64,000 nucleotides of DNA, from contig CM076189.1 of the NCBI GenBank assembly GCA_038277395.1, positions 106,504,154-106,568,153 on the forward strand. Direction: 5' to 3'. Source of the DNA: Dryocosmus kuriphilus. Lineage: Eukaryota > Arthropoda > Insecta > Hymenoptera > Cynipidae. A program made the translations under genes and the position numbers. The notes below the pieces were generated by a model. That model worked only from the letters and a program-made list of their open reading frames with translations. It had not been told where the DNA came from and ran no database searches. The stretch's first letter is position 1; every line of letters begins with the position of its first letter. Below, piece after piece: positions 21,901 through 30,812 of this stretch.

Positions 21901-24900
21901 GAGACTGATGAAAAGTAACGAAAAAATAAATACCGAATATATAAATCAACAAAGAAGAAAGTTGCCAAATATATAAATTAAAAAATTATAAGATTTACGA
22001 AATGTAGAATAACAAACCTTTAGTTATTGAAAAACAAAATTTTTCGATTCTTTAAGTTTATGAGTAGCGAGTTAGAAAATTAGGGATTAAGTCATTTTCT
22101 CCGAATTCTGAAATTTACGAAATGAAAAATTTCCGAAACTTAAAGTTCACCTATTTTCAAGTCTTCTTTCTCTTCGTCCCATATCCACACCGTCTCATTC
22201 ACCCACAACCTGTCTCTCCCAAACCCAACTCTATTCCATTTTCTCCTCTCGTCCCAAGCCCTCTCTCTAATTAGCCATCTTTTTTTCTCTCCCTCCATGT
22301 CATATCTTCATCAATTCTTTCTTTTCTTCCCCTTAGCACCTTCCTTTTCCTCATTACCTCTCTCCTCTCCACTTCACTTCCCAGCTTGACTACGTACATC
22401 CTCGCTTTTCTTCCTGTCTTGTTGCTCAACCCTTTATTTCCTGCACCCTGACATTTGCTCCTACGTCCCTCAAAATTTTCTCTACCTCCTTCTTTCCCAT
22501 TTCGCTTTCTACTTGCAATCCTTTTATAACGACATTTTTCCTTTTCTTTTCCGCTTCAAACCCCTCCATTTTCCTTTCTAACCCACGCACTCTACTTTTA
22601 ATTCTCTCATTCTCCTCTTTCAAGTTCACATCTCCCTCTTCCCCGTCTCCTCTACCTATTTCCTCACGATTCTCTTGACGTTCAGCTCTGCATTCTAAAT
22701 TACGTACCCTCTCTTCTACCTGCCTTATTACCTTTCTCCCCTCTTACTGCTTTTTTCTCTGTCCCTCCTCCATCCTCTCTAACTTTTGCCACACTTTCTC
22801 CTTCTCTTTCTTCCAGCACTTTTCCCATTTCTCCCATTTCTCTTTTATCTTTATGACTGTCCCATCTGTTCCCTCCCATGTTCCTTCTCTTCCGCTATCC
22901 CTCTACTCACTACCTTCTCTAACTCTCGGAACATATTTTCCATTGTGTCCTTTGTCTTATCTAATGCCTTATCCATGGCCTTACTTGACTCTAACACCTT
23001 ACCAATTGACTTGCCAAACACTAACCTCTCTGCGTCGCCCCCACTAGTCCCGCCTGTCCGGCTCACCACTTCATTCACTGCACACTGGTTCTCAGTCTCT
23101 AATTCCCTTCTTCGGTTACGTATTGCCACCTAGCGCTCTGTTGCCTTAGTCTCCGTAATCGGCCTGTTACCCAGGAGACTGATAATCTCCTACCTTACCC
23201 ACTGGCCTCCCGCACCACTTATTGACCTCTCGCTCTGCTCCCCAGGCTCCCCTCACCTATCCTTTATCCCTAGCACTATTTTCACACGAAAGGACAGTAT
23301 TAGCTAACAATTACCAAACCTTACCTCACAGTCCGTCTCCCCAGTCTCTTACAACTCTACTACCCTACTCTCTGCCCACCAAACTAACTAACTAACGTAA
23401 CTAACTAACTAACTTCAAACCTAACCTCACTCTTCAGCATGCACCACTTTTTCTCACTTTTTCCCTTCTTCCACCTTCCGCGACCCTTCCACTCATTCCT
23501 CCCACATACCAACTGCCATATCTCTTCTCATAACACTTTTTTTCACCTCACACAACACTTATTCACCTCCAAAGCCAAGACGATCGCTCAAATTCCTACA
23601 CCCGTCCCATCACTACCAGCGCCGGAAACGGAAGCCAAATTTCCAAGAATAAATACGTGATACATTAATATTTAATTAAATATCTCAGCAATTTTCAATT
23701 TCGTGTAAGTAAGAATTTTGGGGAAAAGGTGTAAATCATCAATTTTATAGTCTGCTAAATTTATTGTTAAATTCGTAAGTTTAATAATTGGGTAATTCTA
23801 GGCTACGGAAATTGAAGAATTGAGGGGTGGCTGATAATTCGTTACTTTCCTAAGTCGTCAATTGTATAGTTCATATATTAGATAATTCGGAAAATTTTAA
23901 TTTGGTTATTTTTAAATTCTTTATTTGTACAAATCGAGACTTTTATTTTTCGGCAATTGAAAATTTTGTTATCATAAATTTTATAAATTTCGTATTTCTT
24001 TAACGCGTATTTTCGATCATACTTTATGTTACATTGTATGCTCGATATTTATATGTTCTTTTTTTTCTGCTTGTCTGATTAATACCTTATTTAATGATTT
24101 AATTTATGAAATAATAAAGGAACCTTTAATTATAGATTTAGAAAGTGCCAGCAATAGTGGTTAGAAGTTTTTATAAAAAATTAACTAAGATTCAAATTTT
24201 AATTTACGTTTAATATTAAAATTAAAAGGTTTTTATTTATATATTGGATTATTAATATTAAAAGTTAAAATTTAATATCTGTATTTCCCTTTTTCTTAAT
24301 TTAATTCTTAAATTATTAAAGTTAACTATTCAAGTGCTTAATTATTAATTTTAAGACTGAAGATAATTTATTAACTTTACTTGAATATATAAATATAAAT
24401 AAATAAAATATATTTATTAATAATTTATGCGTCATTTGTTATATTCTCATTTCACTGAGAAGGTGAGAAGATTTATGCGAAAGCTGATTCACACTTAGCG
24501 CGAAGCGCGGCGCGCGATTTTTCTTTTAGTTCTGAATTCAACTATTTTTCCTTAAAAATTAACCTTTTTTTTCAAAATTTAGCTTCCGCTCTAAGTTGAC
24601 AATTCATGTTTTTATTCTAAGATTTCCCAACCAAATTTATTTGTTGAAACATCGTCTTGGATGTGTAGAAATTGAAACATTTTATTGGGTTTCTTTTCCT
24701 TCGGTTGGCAATTCATTTATTTTTAGTTGAAAAACAATATTCTGTGTTTCAAGGTCACTTTACCGAAAATTCGACTTTGTTGGTTGATAACTAAGTTATT
24801 TTTTTACAAGTCGATCTGAAAAATCCTCAAAATACCTCGAATATATTTCAAAGATGTTTCAAAAGGTTTCAAAAATTCAACGGAATTTCAAAGAATTTCG

Positions 24901-26248
24901 AAGTTTTTAAGCGCCCCGAACAATATCATGGAGTTTAAAAGAATTTCAAGGGATTTTAAAGAATCTTGTAAGATTTTCAAAGATTAGAAAGGATTTCAGT
25001 CCATTTGAAGGATTTAAGGAAGTTATAAAATTTCAGCGATTGTCACAAGTTTAAAATTATTTCATAGAAATTATTGTAGTTCTAATTAAAGTTATGTAAT
25101 TTTATTGAGCAATGCGTTTTAGTATTTTGTATTATTCGAGATGTTTTTTCCATTTTAGTACGATTACCTTAGTGATCTCAGTTCTTTATATATAGAAAAA
25201 ATTTTTTTGAAACTTTCATTGAAATTTTTAATGAAATTCGGAGGATCCTCTTTACTAAATTTGATGGCTCGGTGTTCAAGGAGTATAACTAAATACAAAA
25301 AGATTGCAAAAAGTATTTAATGAAAATTTGAAGATAGGATAGGATTGTTTAAAAAATCGAAGGGATGGTTAATGGAAATTTAGGGGACTCACGACGAAAA
25401 TAAGCCTGCATAAAATGATCAAATACACAAGCGTTCTACTACATTATACTTAATTATATTTTAAAAGTGTATCTATTATTTTTTTGGTGAATTTTGTTAG
25501 TTCCCATGATGCATTGGCGTGATTGGTATCGCGTAAGAATTCCCATTTTCCTCCCTCTGACCATAATATGCTATTTTCTCTTTTCATCGGCAACTCTATC
25601 TTCGAAGTTTTCGTGGAGGGTCTTAGAAATGTTCATTGATTGTCGGAAAATGTTAAGAATTTGTATTACTTACTGATAGATATCTTTCTAAAAAATGGAT
25701 CATTCTTAATATTTTTTTCAAAATTAGAACCACCGCCTGGCACGCCTTCACCTGATGTAATCAAAAAACTACTCGACACTCTTCCTGGTAACAGCGAGTA
25801 TTGTATACACATGGCAAATACGACTAATAGCCATTTCATGGTTGGCAAGTTAATAACTCTAGCAAAGGTTCCTAGCTGGATCATGGAAAAGCCTCTACCA
25901 CCTTTTTCAGGAGAGACTGTTTATTTATGGAGAGCTGAGCTTCAAAATGGTCCTCATTCAGGTGCAGTAGGCTACCATATCATTGGCGAAGGCGGGGTAA
26001 AAAATATTAGCGAATATTATGTTCGTGCATATGTAAAGATAGACGATGAAAATTTTTTTACGGCAAAGCTTTCTATTGAAGCATCTAGACACTCCGTTAA
26101 CTCAATATGGCCAATTAAAAACAATATCCATCTTTATGTACGTCATCCAACTCACCACCGCATTTTTGGTGGGGCGTTAATATATCTTCTACGAGATAAG
26201 GTTCCACCGTTTATAGTAGAAGAAATGTCTATAATAAAAAACCAGTAA
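18826..26248 (+). CDS. unrecognised micro-exon gene (seven exons seen, 5' end missing)
   Basis: Exons: 18,826-18,912, 19,167-19,208, 19,403-19,450, 19,691-19,732, 19,989-20,087, 20,796-20,873 and 25,728-26,248. All six small exons start with two bases completing a codon and end with one, so every intron is phase 1 and each exon can be skipped or duplicated without a frameshift. All junctions are AG/GT, and the joined frame is open throughout. The product is a Ser/Thr/Lys-rich variable region of about 130 residues, then a 173-residue terminal domain ending at the TAA at 26,246. No start codon or signal peptide was found, and the 5' exons may be lost or lie beyond the gypsy insertion. I do not recognise the family. 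The architecture resembles micro-exon secreted-effector genes, which is analogy only. Confidence 0.65.
19167..19208 (+). CDS. micro-exon 2 (42 nt)
   Basis: Acceptor TTCTTCTTACAG, donor GTAATT. Encodes STVSSNHSTIRRR in the phase-1 frame. It is a sister of micro-exon 4 at DNA level (both 42 nt) but with a different peptide. Confidence 0.6.
19403..19450 (+). CDS. micro-exon 3 (48 nt)
   Basis: Acceptor TTTTTCTTACAG, donor GTAAAG. Encodes PTRSGNSSSSAPSAN in the phase-1 frame, a Ser-rich peptide. The surrounding intron is the same family as its neighbours. Confidence 0.6.
19691..19732 (+). CDS. micro-exon 4 (42 nt)
   Basis: Acceptor TTCTTCTTACAG, donor GTAATT. Encodes PTLSKKSSLTHPW in the phase-1 frame. 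Confidence 0.6.
19989..20087 (+). CDS. micro-exon 5 (99 nt)
   Basis: Acceptor CTTCTTACAG, donor GTAATT. Encodes 32 residues starting TTDRIFRDEKERPYIL and ending TVRVH. It is acidic and basic mixed, unlike the Ser-rich exons before it. Confidence 0.6.
20796..20873 (+). CDS. exon 6 (78 nt)
   Basis: Acceptor TTATTTTTATAG, donor GTATTT. Encodes LINLTLCDEDMNMYKVDAER plus IAVLQ in the same phase-1 frame. It lies outside the tandem array and precedes a 4.85-kb intron. Confidence 0.6.
20880..22145. repeat. AT-rich tandem array inside the large intron
   Basis: At least three related units begin near 21,070, 21,540 and 21,830. They share GAAATTTAAAG, then TTAATTATTTAATAATCA, then ATATTCAGAGACT and AACGAAAA. 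They are unequal in length (about 470 and 300 bp apart) and non-coding. Confidence 0.6.
22146..23655 (-). pseudogene. LINE ORF1-only fragment
   Basis: The minus strand shows a coiled-coil, Lys/Glu-rich protein in several frames. Segments are 23,129-22,851 (ELEKVVSRGIAEEKEHGRE), 22,629-22,426 (KRKNVVIKGLQVESEMGKKE, an RRM-like start of L1-type ORF1p) and 22,420-22,160 (VMRKRKVLRG and DMTWREKKMR). The same order occurs in ORF1 of the LINE at 45 kb. No ORF2 sequence follows at its 3' side, and a pyrimidine-rich leader occupies the 5' side. It is either truncated at the 3' end or an ORF1-only derivative. Confidence 0.6.
23660..24110. repeat. inverted counterpart of the AT-rich array
   Basis: The sequence reads like the reverse complement of 20,880-22,145: CGAGACTTTTATTTTTCGGC, TTTTGTTATCATAAA, AATTTCGTATTTCTTT and TAATACCTTATTTAATGATT. 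Together the two arms flank the ORF1-only LINE fragment. Confidence 0.5.
24490..25040. repeat. low-complexity minisatellites and a GCGC motif
   Basis: A CGCGAAGCGCGGCGCGCG palindromic motif lies at about 24,499-24,517, related to those at 53.4-53.6 kb. At 24,540-24,810 there are degenerate TTGAAAATTCAnC-type units. At 24,830-25,030 there are TTTCAAAGAATTTCAAAGG units. Confidence 0.5.
25728..26248 (+). CDS. terminal exon of micro-exon gene, 173-residue unknown domain
   Basis: The acceptor is a T-rich tract ending AAAATTAG at 25,727. The frame continues from exon 6 in phase 1 and runs 173 codons to TAA. It is uninterrupted, with balanced codon use unlike the AT-rich surroundings. It starts with a Pro-rich linker (PPPGTPSPD). 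The domain has NTTNSHFMVGK, a conserved-looking GETVYLWRAELQNGPHSGAV with aromatic and Gly positions, SIWPIKNNIHLYV, and a final IFGGALIYLL. Alternating polar/hydrophobic strands suggest a beta-sandwich. A distant likeness to membrane-binding beta-sandwich proteins of the actinoporin/aegerolysin kind is possible but unproven. Confidence 0.65.
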
Positions 26249-27230
26249 GTTTTCGGAACGGCACGAGAATGGAACTTAAAGGAATCAAGCTACCTGAATT
26301 AGATTTGTTTATAAAACATTTATGAAAAAAACTTTTTCGGGTAGCTTGATTTCTTGACAATTTCGAATGTAAAAAAGGTACTTTGTACGTGCCTAAAATT
26401 ACCTTCCACATTCAAGGAAATATGTAGCATAAACAATGTAAGGTAAAATAGATTAGGTGGGTAAATAATGATGTTTCCTATATTTTACGTAACAATGTAC
26501 ATATTTACAAGTGTGGGTGGCGTATCATATTTACAAGTTTTAGAATACTCCCTTCTCATTGTTTCAATAAAGTTAAAAAATTTTCACAGTAGTCTTTTCC
26601 TATTTGTGTTCGTCAGTTTTCCCATTTCTAAAACTTTGTTCCGATTAGCATATAGAATCCTAAATAAATTAATATACTTTAGGGGGATCCCTGCAATTTT
26701 GTGTGAAAAAAGCGTGCTTTTGCGATTTTTTTTATTAAGACAGGTTTATTTGCTTTGTCACCAGTGTTTCTGCATTCAATTAATACATTTTTCAGGAAGT
26801 TACGATAATTTCTTCATGATAATAATTTAATAAACAAGCGAGTTATAGCCAATCTCAGAATGTTCCAAAAAAGAAGGTGTTTTGGGATGACTGGAGCTAC
26901 GAGGGTGATGCTACAGGTTAAAATTTGGAAATAATTATTTTCCATATGGCCTCTTACGGAGAGAAACGTGCGCCATGTGTGAGACCGTTTATTGATATCA
27001 TTGCATTCGTCAATTGATGTAAACAAGAACTTTAATAAATGAGAGTATAAATTATTGGCAACACTATTGATAAATGGAAATTGACGAAAATAATTTTAAA
27101 AAACCATCAAGATTCTTAGCAGCGGTTTTTATTTAATAAAATTACAGAAATCGTTTACAAATTATTTTTTTACACAGTATTGCGTAACGCATCAAAATGC
27201 GATATTCTCTTAAATTACGAAACGTAACAA
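26249..27230. other. no gene recognised
   Basis: 3' flank of the micro-exon gene. A TTCGGGTAGCTTGATT motif at 26,336-26,352 pairs with AATCAAGCTACCTGAATT at 26,283-26,300, a small hairpin that could sit in the 3' UTR. Otherwise nothing was seen. Confidence 0.35.
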
Positions 27231-27234
27231 TTAA

Positions 27235-27440
27235 TTTTCAATAACAGATTTGTGTACCAAATCAACTCCTTTATGTAGACCGAATTGATATAAATTAAAT
27301 GAGAAGGCAATTTCCTTAGGTCTAACGGTCCAATAATAAAAACAATATCAAGTTGACATCATTTATTCGAAAAATAACCTTGTTACATTTCGACACACTG
27401 CGTGTCTTTTTCAAACAATTCCTGAATTAAAAGATATATA
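27235..27440 (-). mobile_element. Penelope-like element terminal fragment
   Basis: Reverse complement of the Penelope repeat at 34,170-34,380. It shares TTTGTGTACCAAATCAACTC, the GACACACTGCGTGTC hairpin and TCGAAAAATAACCTTGTTAC. The foldback element at 27,443 is inserted at its left-terminal TA tract. Confidence 0.8.
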
Positions 27441-27442
27441 TA

Positions 27443-28433
27443 CAGGGTGTTTTTTTTAACTTGACAAATCGAAATATCTCAAAAAATACGCATCCTACGA
27501 AAAAAATGTTCTTAATAAAAACTTTTTATTTTCGAGGGGGAAAAGCGGTTTTGCAAAAATTTATCCCACCCCACCCCCTAAGGGGGCAGGGGTGGGGGTA
27601 ACTTCGTAATTTCAAACAGGAACCCCAATTTTTTATCACAGATTCAGATTCTCATTTATGAAATACGTAAGTTTTGTTCGAAATTTTTTTTTTCGGTTTG
27701 CGATAGATGGCGCTGCAATTGCAAAAAATGTAATTGTTGAGTGTTTCAAGGATAACGCTTCCAAACAAAAGGTAAATGAGACGTGTTGAATGTAAGGAAG
27801 ATCATTCAATTGTAATCAATTCAATTTTGGACATTACGTTATCCTTGAAACACTCAACAATTACATTTTTTGCAATTGCAGCACCATCTATCGCGAATCG
27901 AAAAAAAAATTTCAAACAAAACTTACGTATTTCATAAATGAGAATCTGAATCTGTGATAAAAAATTGGGATTCCCATTCGAAATTACGAAGTTACCCCCA
28001 CCCCTGCCCCCTTAGGGGGCGGCGTGGGGTAAATTTTTGCAAAACCGCTTTTCCCCCTCGAAAATAAAAAGCTTTTATTAAGAACGTTTTTTTCGTAGGA
28101 TGTGTATTTTTTGAGATATTTCGATTTGTCAAGTTAAAAAAAGCAATTTCATTTTTCGCAATTTCAGCGCCATATATCGCTAATCGAAAAAAATTTTTCG
28201 AATAAAACTTACGTATTTCATAAAGGAGAATCTGAATCTGTGATAAAAAATTGGGATTCCCATTTGAAATTACGAAGTTACCCCCACCCCTGCCCCCTTA
28301 GGGGGTGGGGTGGGGCAAATTTTTGCAAAACCACTTTTCCCCCTCGAAAATAAAAAGCTTTTATTAAAAACATTTTTTTCGTAGGATGCGTATTTTTTGA
28401 GATATTTCGATTTGTCAAGTTAAAAAAAACACC

Positions 28434-28436
<3 letters not shown>
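27443..28436. mobile_element. three-armed foldback element, TA target site
   Basis: The ends are CAGGGTGTTTTTTTTAACTT and its inverted partner, flanked by TA on both sides (27,441-27,442 and 28,437-28,438). The left arm (27,443-27,780) is followed by an inverted arm (27,830-28,140) and then by a direct second copy of that inverted arm (28,141-28,436). Each arm contains AATACGCATCCTACGAAAAA and a GGGGGTGGGGTAA/CCACCCC tract. There is no coding capacity. TA duplication and CAGGGTG ends fit a Tc1/mariner-type MITE. Confidence 0.75.

Positions 28437-28467
<31 letters not shown>
28437..28467. repeat. (TA)n microsatellite
   Basis: Simple TA repeat at the right flank of the foldback element, shared ancestrally with the TA tract in Penelope copies. 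Confidence 0.8.
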
Positions 28468-28470
<3 letters not shown>

Positions 28471-28528
28471 TAACCGTTTATTCGAGCCCGAAAACTACGT
28501 CGGGTCGATCTTCTCAAGCCCGAAACGG

Positions 28529-28560
28529 CGTTGTCAGGCCCGGTTCCGGGCTTGACAACG
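28529..28560. repeat. GC-rich 32-bp perfect-type hairpin
   Basis: CGTTGTCA and GCCCGG pair with CCGGGC and TGACAACG around a TT loop with one mismatch. It is conspicuous in AT-rich surroundings. A half copy (TCAAGCCCGAAACGGCG) lies just upstream at 28,514-28,530. Confidence 0.6.
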
Positions 28561-29439
28561 ATTCTTCATGTATTCATTAATATAGTGCCTACTGAACTGT
28601 TTTAACAAAGTTTCAGCTGGGCTTGATTTTGCGGTCAAATGTAATATTATATAATACTTTAGTTCAAGCTACCTGACACGGGCGCCGGAACTATCGATAT
28701 ACGAATAGGTACAGCATAAGTTCGTATATGTAGCTCCGATCTTACCAGACCCAAATTCAGGAAACACTGTAAAATATATGTGTATACGTTCTTCCAATCT
28801 TATCAATCCCAAGCTACCAAACTAAAAAGAACCAGAATTCAAGGTAGGGAGCTTTCGCGATTGATTTATCATCAGAATATAATAATATTGTTTGTTGTAA
28901 ATAAATGATGTTAGTAAAAACCAATATTTCGCAATTTCACATAGAATATTTTTACAGCTTATCTCATTTAAATTTACTCAGAGACTATACTCAACTTCAC
29001 TTTCTTGTGCTATAATTTCTTGTAATTTTATATAAAAAAATCAAAAAAAAAAGAAACTGTTTTTATTTCTTTTTGCAAAATTTCTTTTTTTTTATAATAC
29101 ACAGATAACAGTATCTTAAGACAAGGTAACTTATCACCTTACAAAAAATACTGCTATTGTTATAAACAAGTTTAATTTTGTAAACCAGTGCTTGTCACTT
29201 TCGTTTACCTATATAATTTTTTCTACACCACATCGATTTAAAACATAGATTTTGTGCAATATCTTAAATTGCAAGGTATAATATGAAACACCTATTTTTA
29301 AAACAATACCATTAGGATGTTTTATGCTTGCTCTTTGTTTTCATTTTAGGCTTCAGGTTTAAAATAATTTATAAACGGACACCTTCCTTGAGGTACTCTA
29401 TTATGTATGTATTTAAGCTGAAAAAGTAAAGTATTCTGC
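28561..29439. other. no gene recognised
   Basis: AT-rich, without long frames. Short CTTACCAGACCC / CTTATCAATCCC units at 28,742 and 28,798 resemble complementary units near 33,205-33,300. Confidence 0.3.
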
Positions 29440-30030
29440 AAAAAATTGACAAAACCGTGCATTTTATCAAAAAACAGTTAATACAAAATTTTTAGATCTA
29501 TTTGAGCTGAAAAACTTTGCTTATTATCATTTTTTTTCGTATCTTGAATATTTTGTCAGGAAACCAGAGTTTTTTAATTTTAATAGCGTTTTCTTGATTA
29601 AAGCAAAAACTATTCATTTGATCAAAAAATAGTTTAAAAAAAATTTGTAGATTTGTTTGAGATGAACGATTTTACTTTATTACATTTTTTCCATATCTCT
29701 CATAGTTTAGCCGGAAAATGGATTTTTCAATTTTGTAAAAGCCGTTTTTGATGGATAAAAACAGAACCGTTGGTCAAAAGTGGCTGGCTAACGAACTGGT
29801 CCTTTCTTTTTGGACCGTGAAGAAGTGTGCCAAAGCGCAATCCAATCCGATTTGTCCTCCAAAACTTATCGTGGGAAAAGGCGACGACGACAACGACAAC
29901 AGACACACGGACACCGTCGTAAAAACCGGTTTTTCGCATTCAGGGGGTCATGAAACGTGGAGATTTAATGAAATCCGCGAAACTCAGTTTTCACATAAAA
30001 CTAATGCCTTCTCATTGAGATGAGAATGTA
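29440..30030 (+). repeat. dispersed repeat family X, copy 1
   Basis: Two to three units of about 150 bp carry TTTGAGCTGAAAAACTTTGC, TTTTTTTCGTATCTTGAATA and GGAAACCAGAG. They lead into a GC-richer tail (29,745-29,960) with GATGGATAAAAACAGAACCG, ACGACGACAACGACAACAGA, AAAACCGGTTTTTCGCATTC and CGTGGAGATTT. The same order occurs inverted at 52,430-53,300. The tail carries a 91-codon frame in this copy that is not preserved in the other. Confidence 0.65.
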
Positions 30031-30111
30031 AAAATATTTTATGAAAAAATATTTTACACATGTTTAAATATGGTAAATACTTTTACACTACTTTGGATCA
30101 TGGAAAAAAGA

Positions 30112-30812
30112 ACTTTGTAGAGATTAGAAAAGGAAATTAATTTTTATAATTTGTGAGATTATAATTTTATTACTAATAATAATAATATTTCACAATAATA
30201 ATACATATAATCATTTTATAATAATGTGAGGTTTCAATTTTAATTTTAAGATATAGATTAAAGAATACTTGGGCAACATCGTATTTTATGTATATCTTAT
30301 ATATACAATCAACTAAAATAAGAAATATTAATTTCTTAAAATATGTTTTTGAATTTCTTAAGGTATTCGTAGCAATCTTTATTCATATTTTATTTGCATA
30401 CATACAAATTTAATGTATATTAAAATAATAATCTATTTCAAATTCTGCATTATTTATTAATCTGCTTTTATACTATTATTATTTTATATAGGGTGTTTTT
30501 TCCATTCTTCCTTAAACAATGCAGCACACGTGTAAGAAAAATGACTTAAGAGACTTAAAAGACTTTAAGAAATTCAGACCCATATTTAAAAAAATTATTA
30601 TTTCTTATTTTAGTTGAATGTATATAAACTATACATAAAACATGATCCTGTCCAAATATTCATATATCTATGTCTTAAAATTAAAATTATAATCTCACAT
30701 TATTATTAAGTTATTATATGTATTATTTATTATAAAATATTATTATTATTATTATTATTAAAATTATAATCTCACAAATTATAAAAGTTATTTTTCCTTC
30801 CTAATCTCTATA
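30112..30812. repeat. AT-rich foldback repeat
   Basis: The left arm (30,112-30,360) and right arm (30,575-30,812) are inverted copies, sharing TAGAGATTAG, TATAATTTGTGAGATTATAA and ATAAGAAATA. The spacer is about 200 bp. No coding capacity. Confidence 0.65.

Noticed and set aside
25501..25532. Extra micro-exon (TTCCCATGATGC to GTAAGA donor)
   Set aside because: It has good splice sites, but its 32-nt length would leave phase 0 and break the frame into the terminal exon.
29748..30023. 91-codon gene in repeat X copy 1
   Set aside because: The inverted copy at 52.5 kb has the frame disrupted, and the similarity extends equally into non-coding sequence, so no coding selection is evident.
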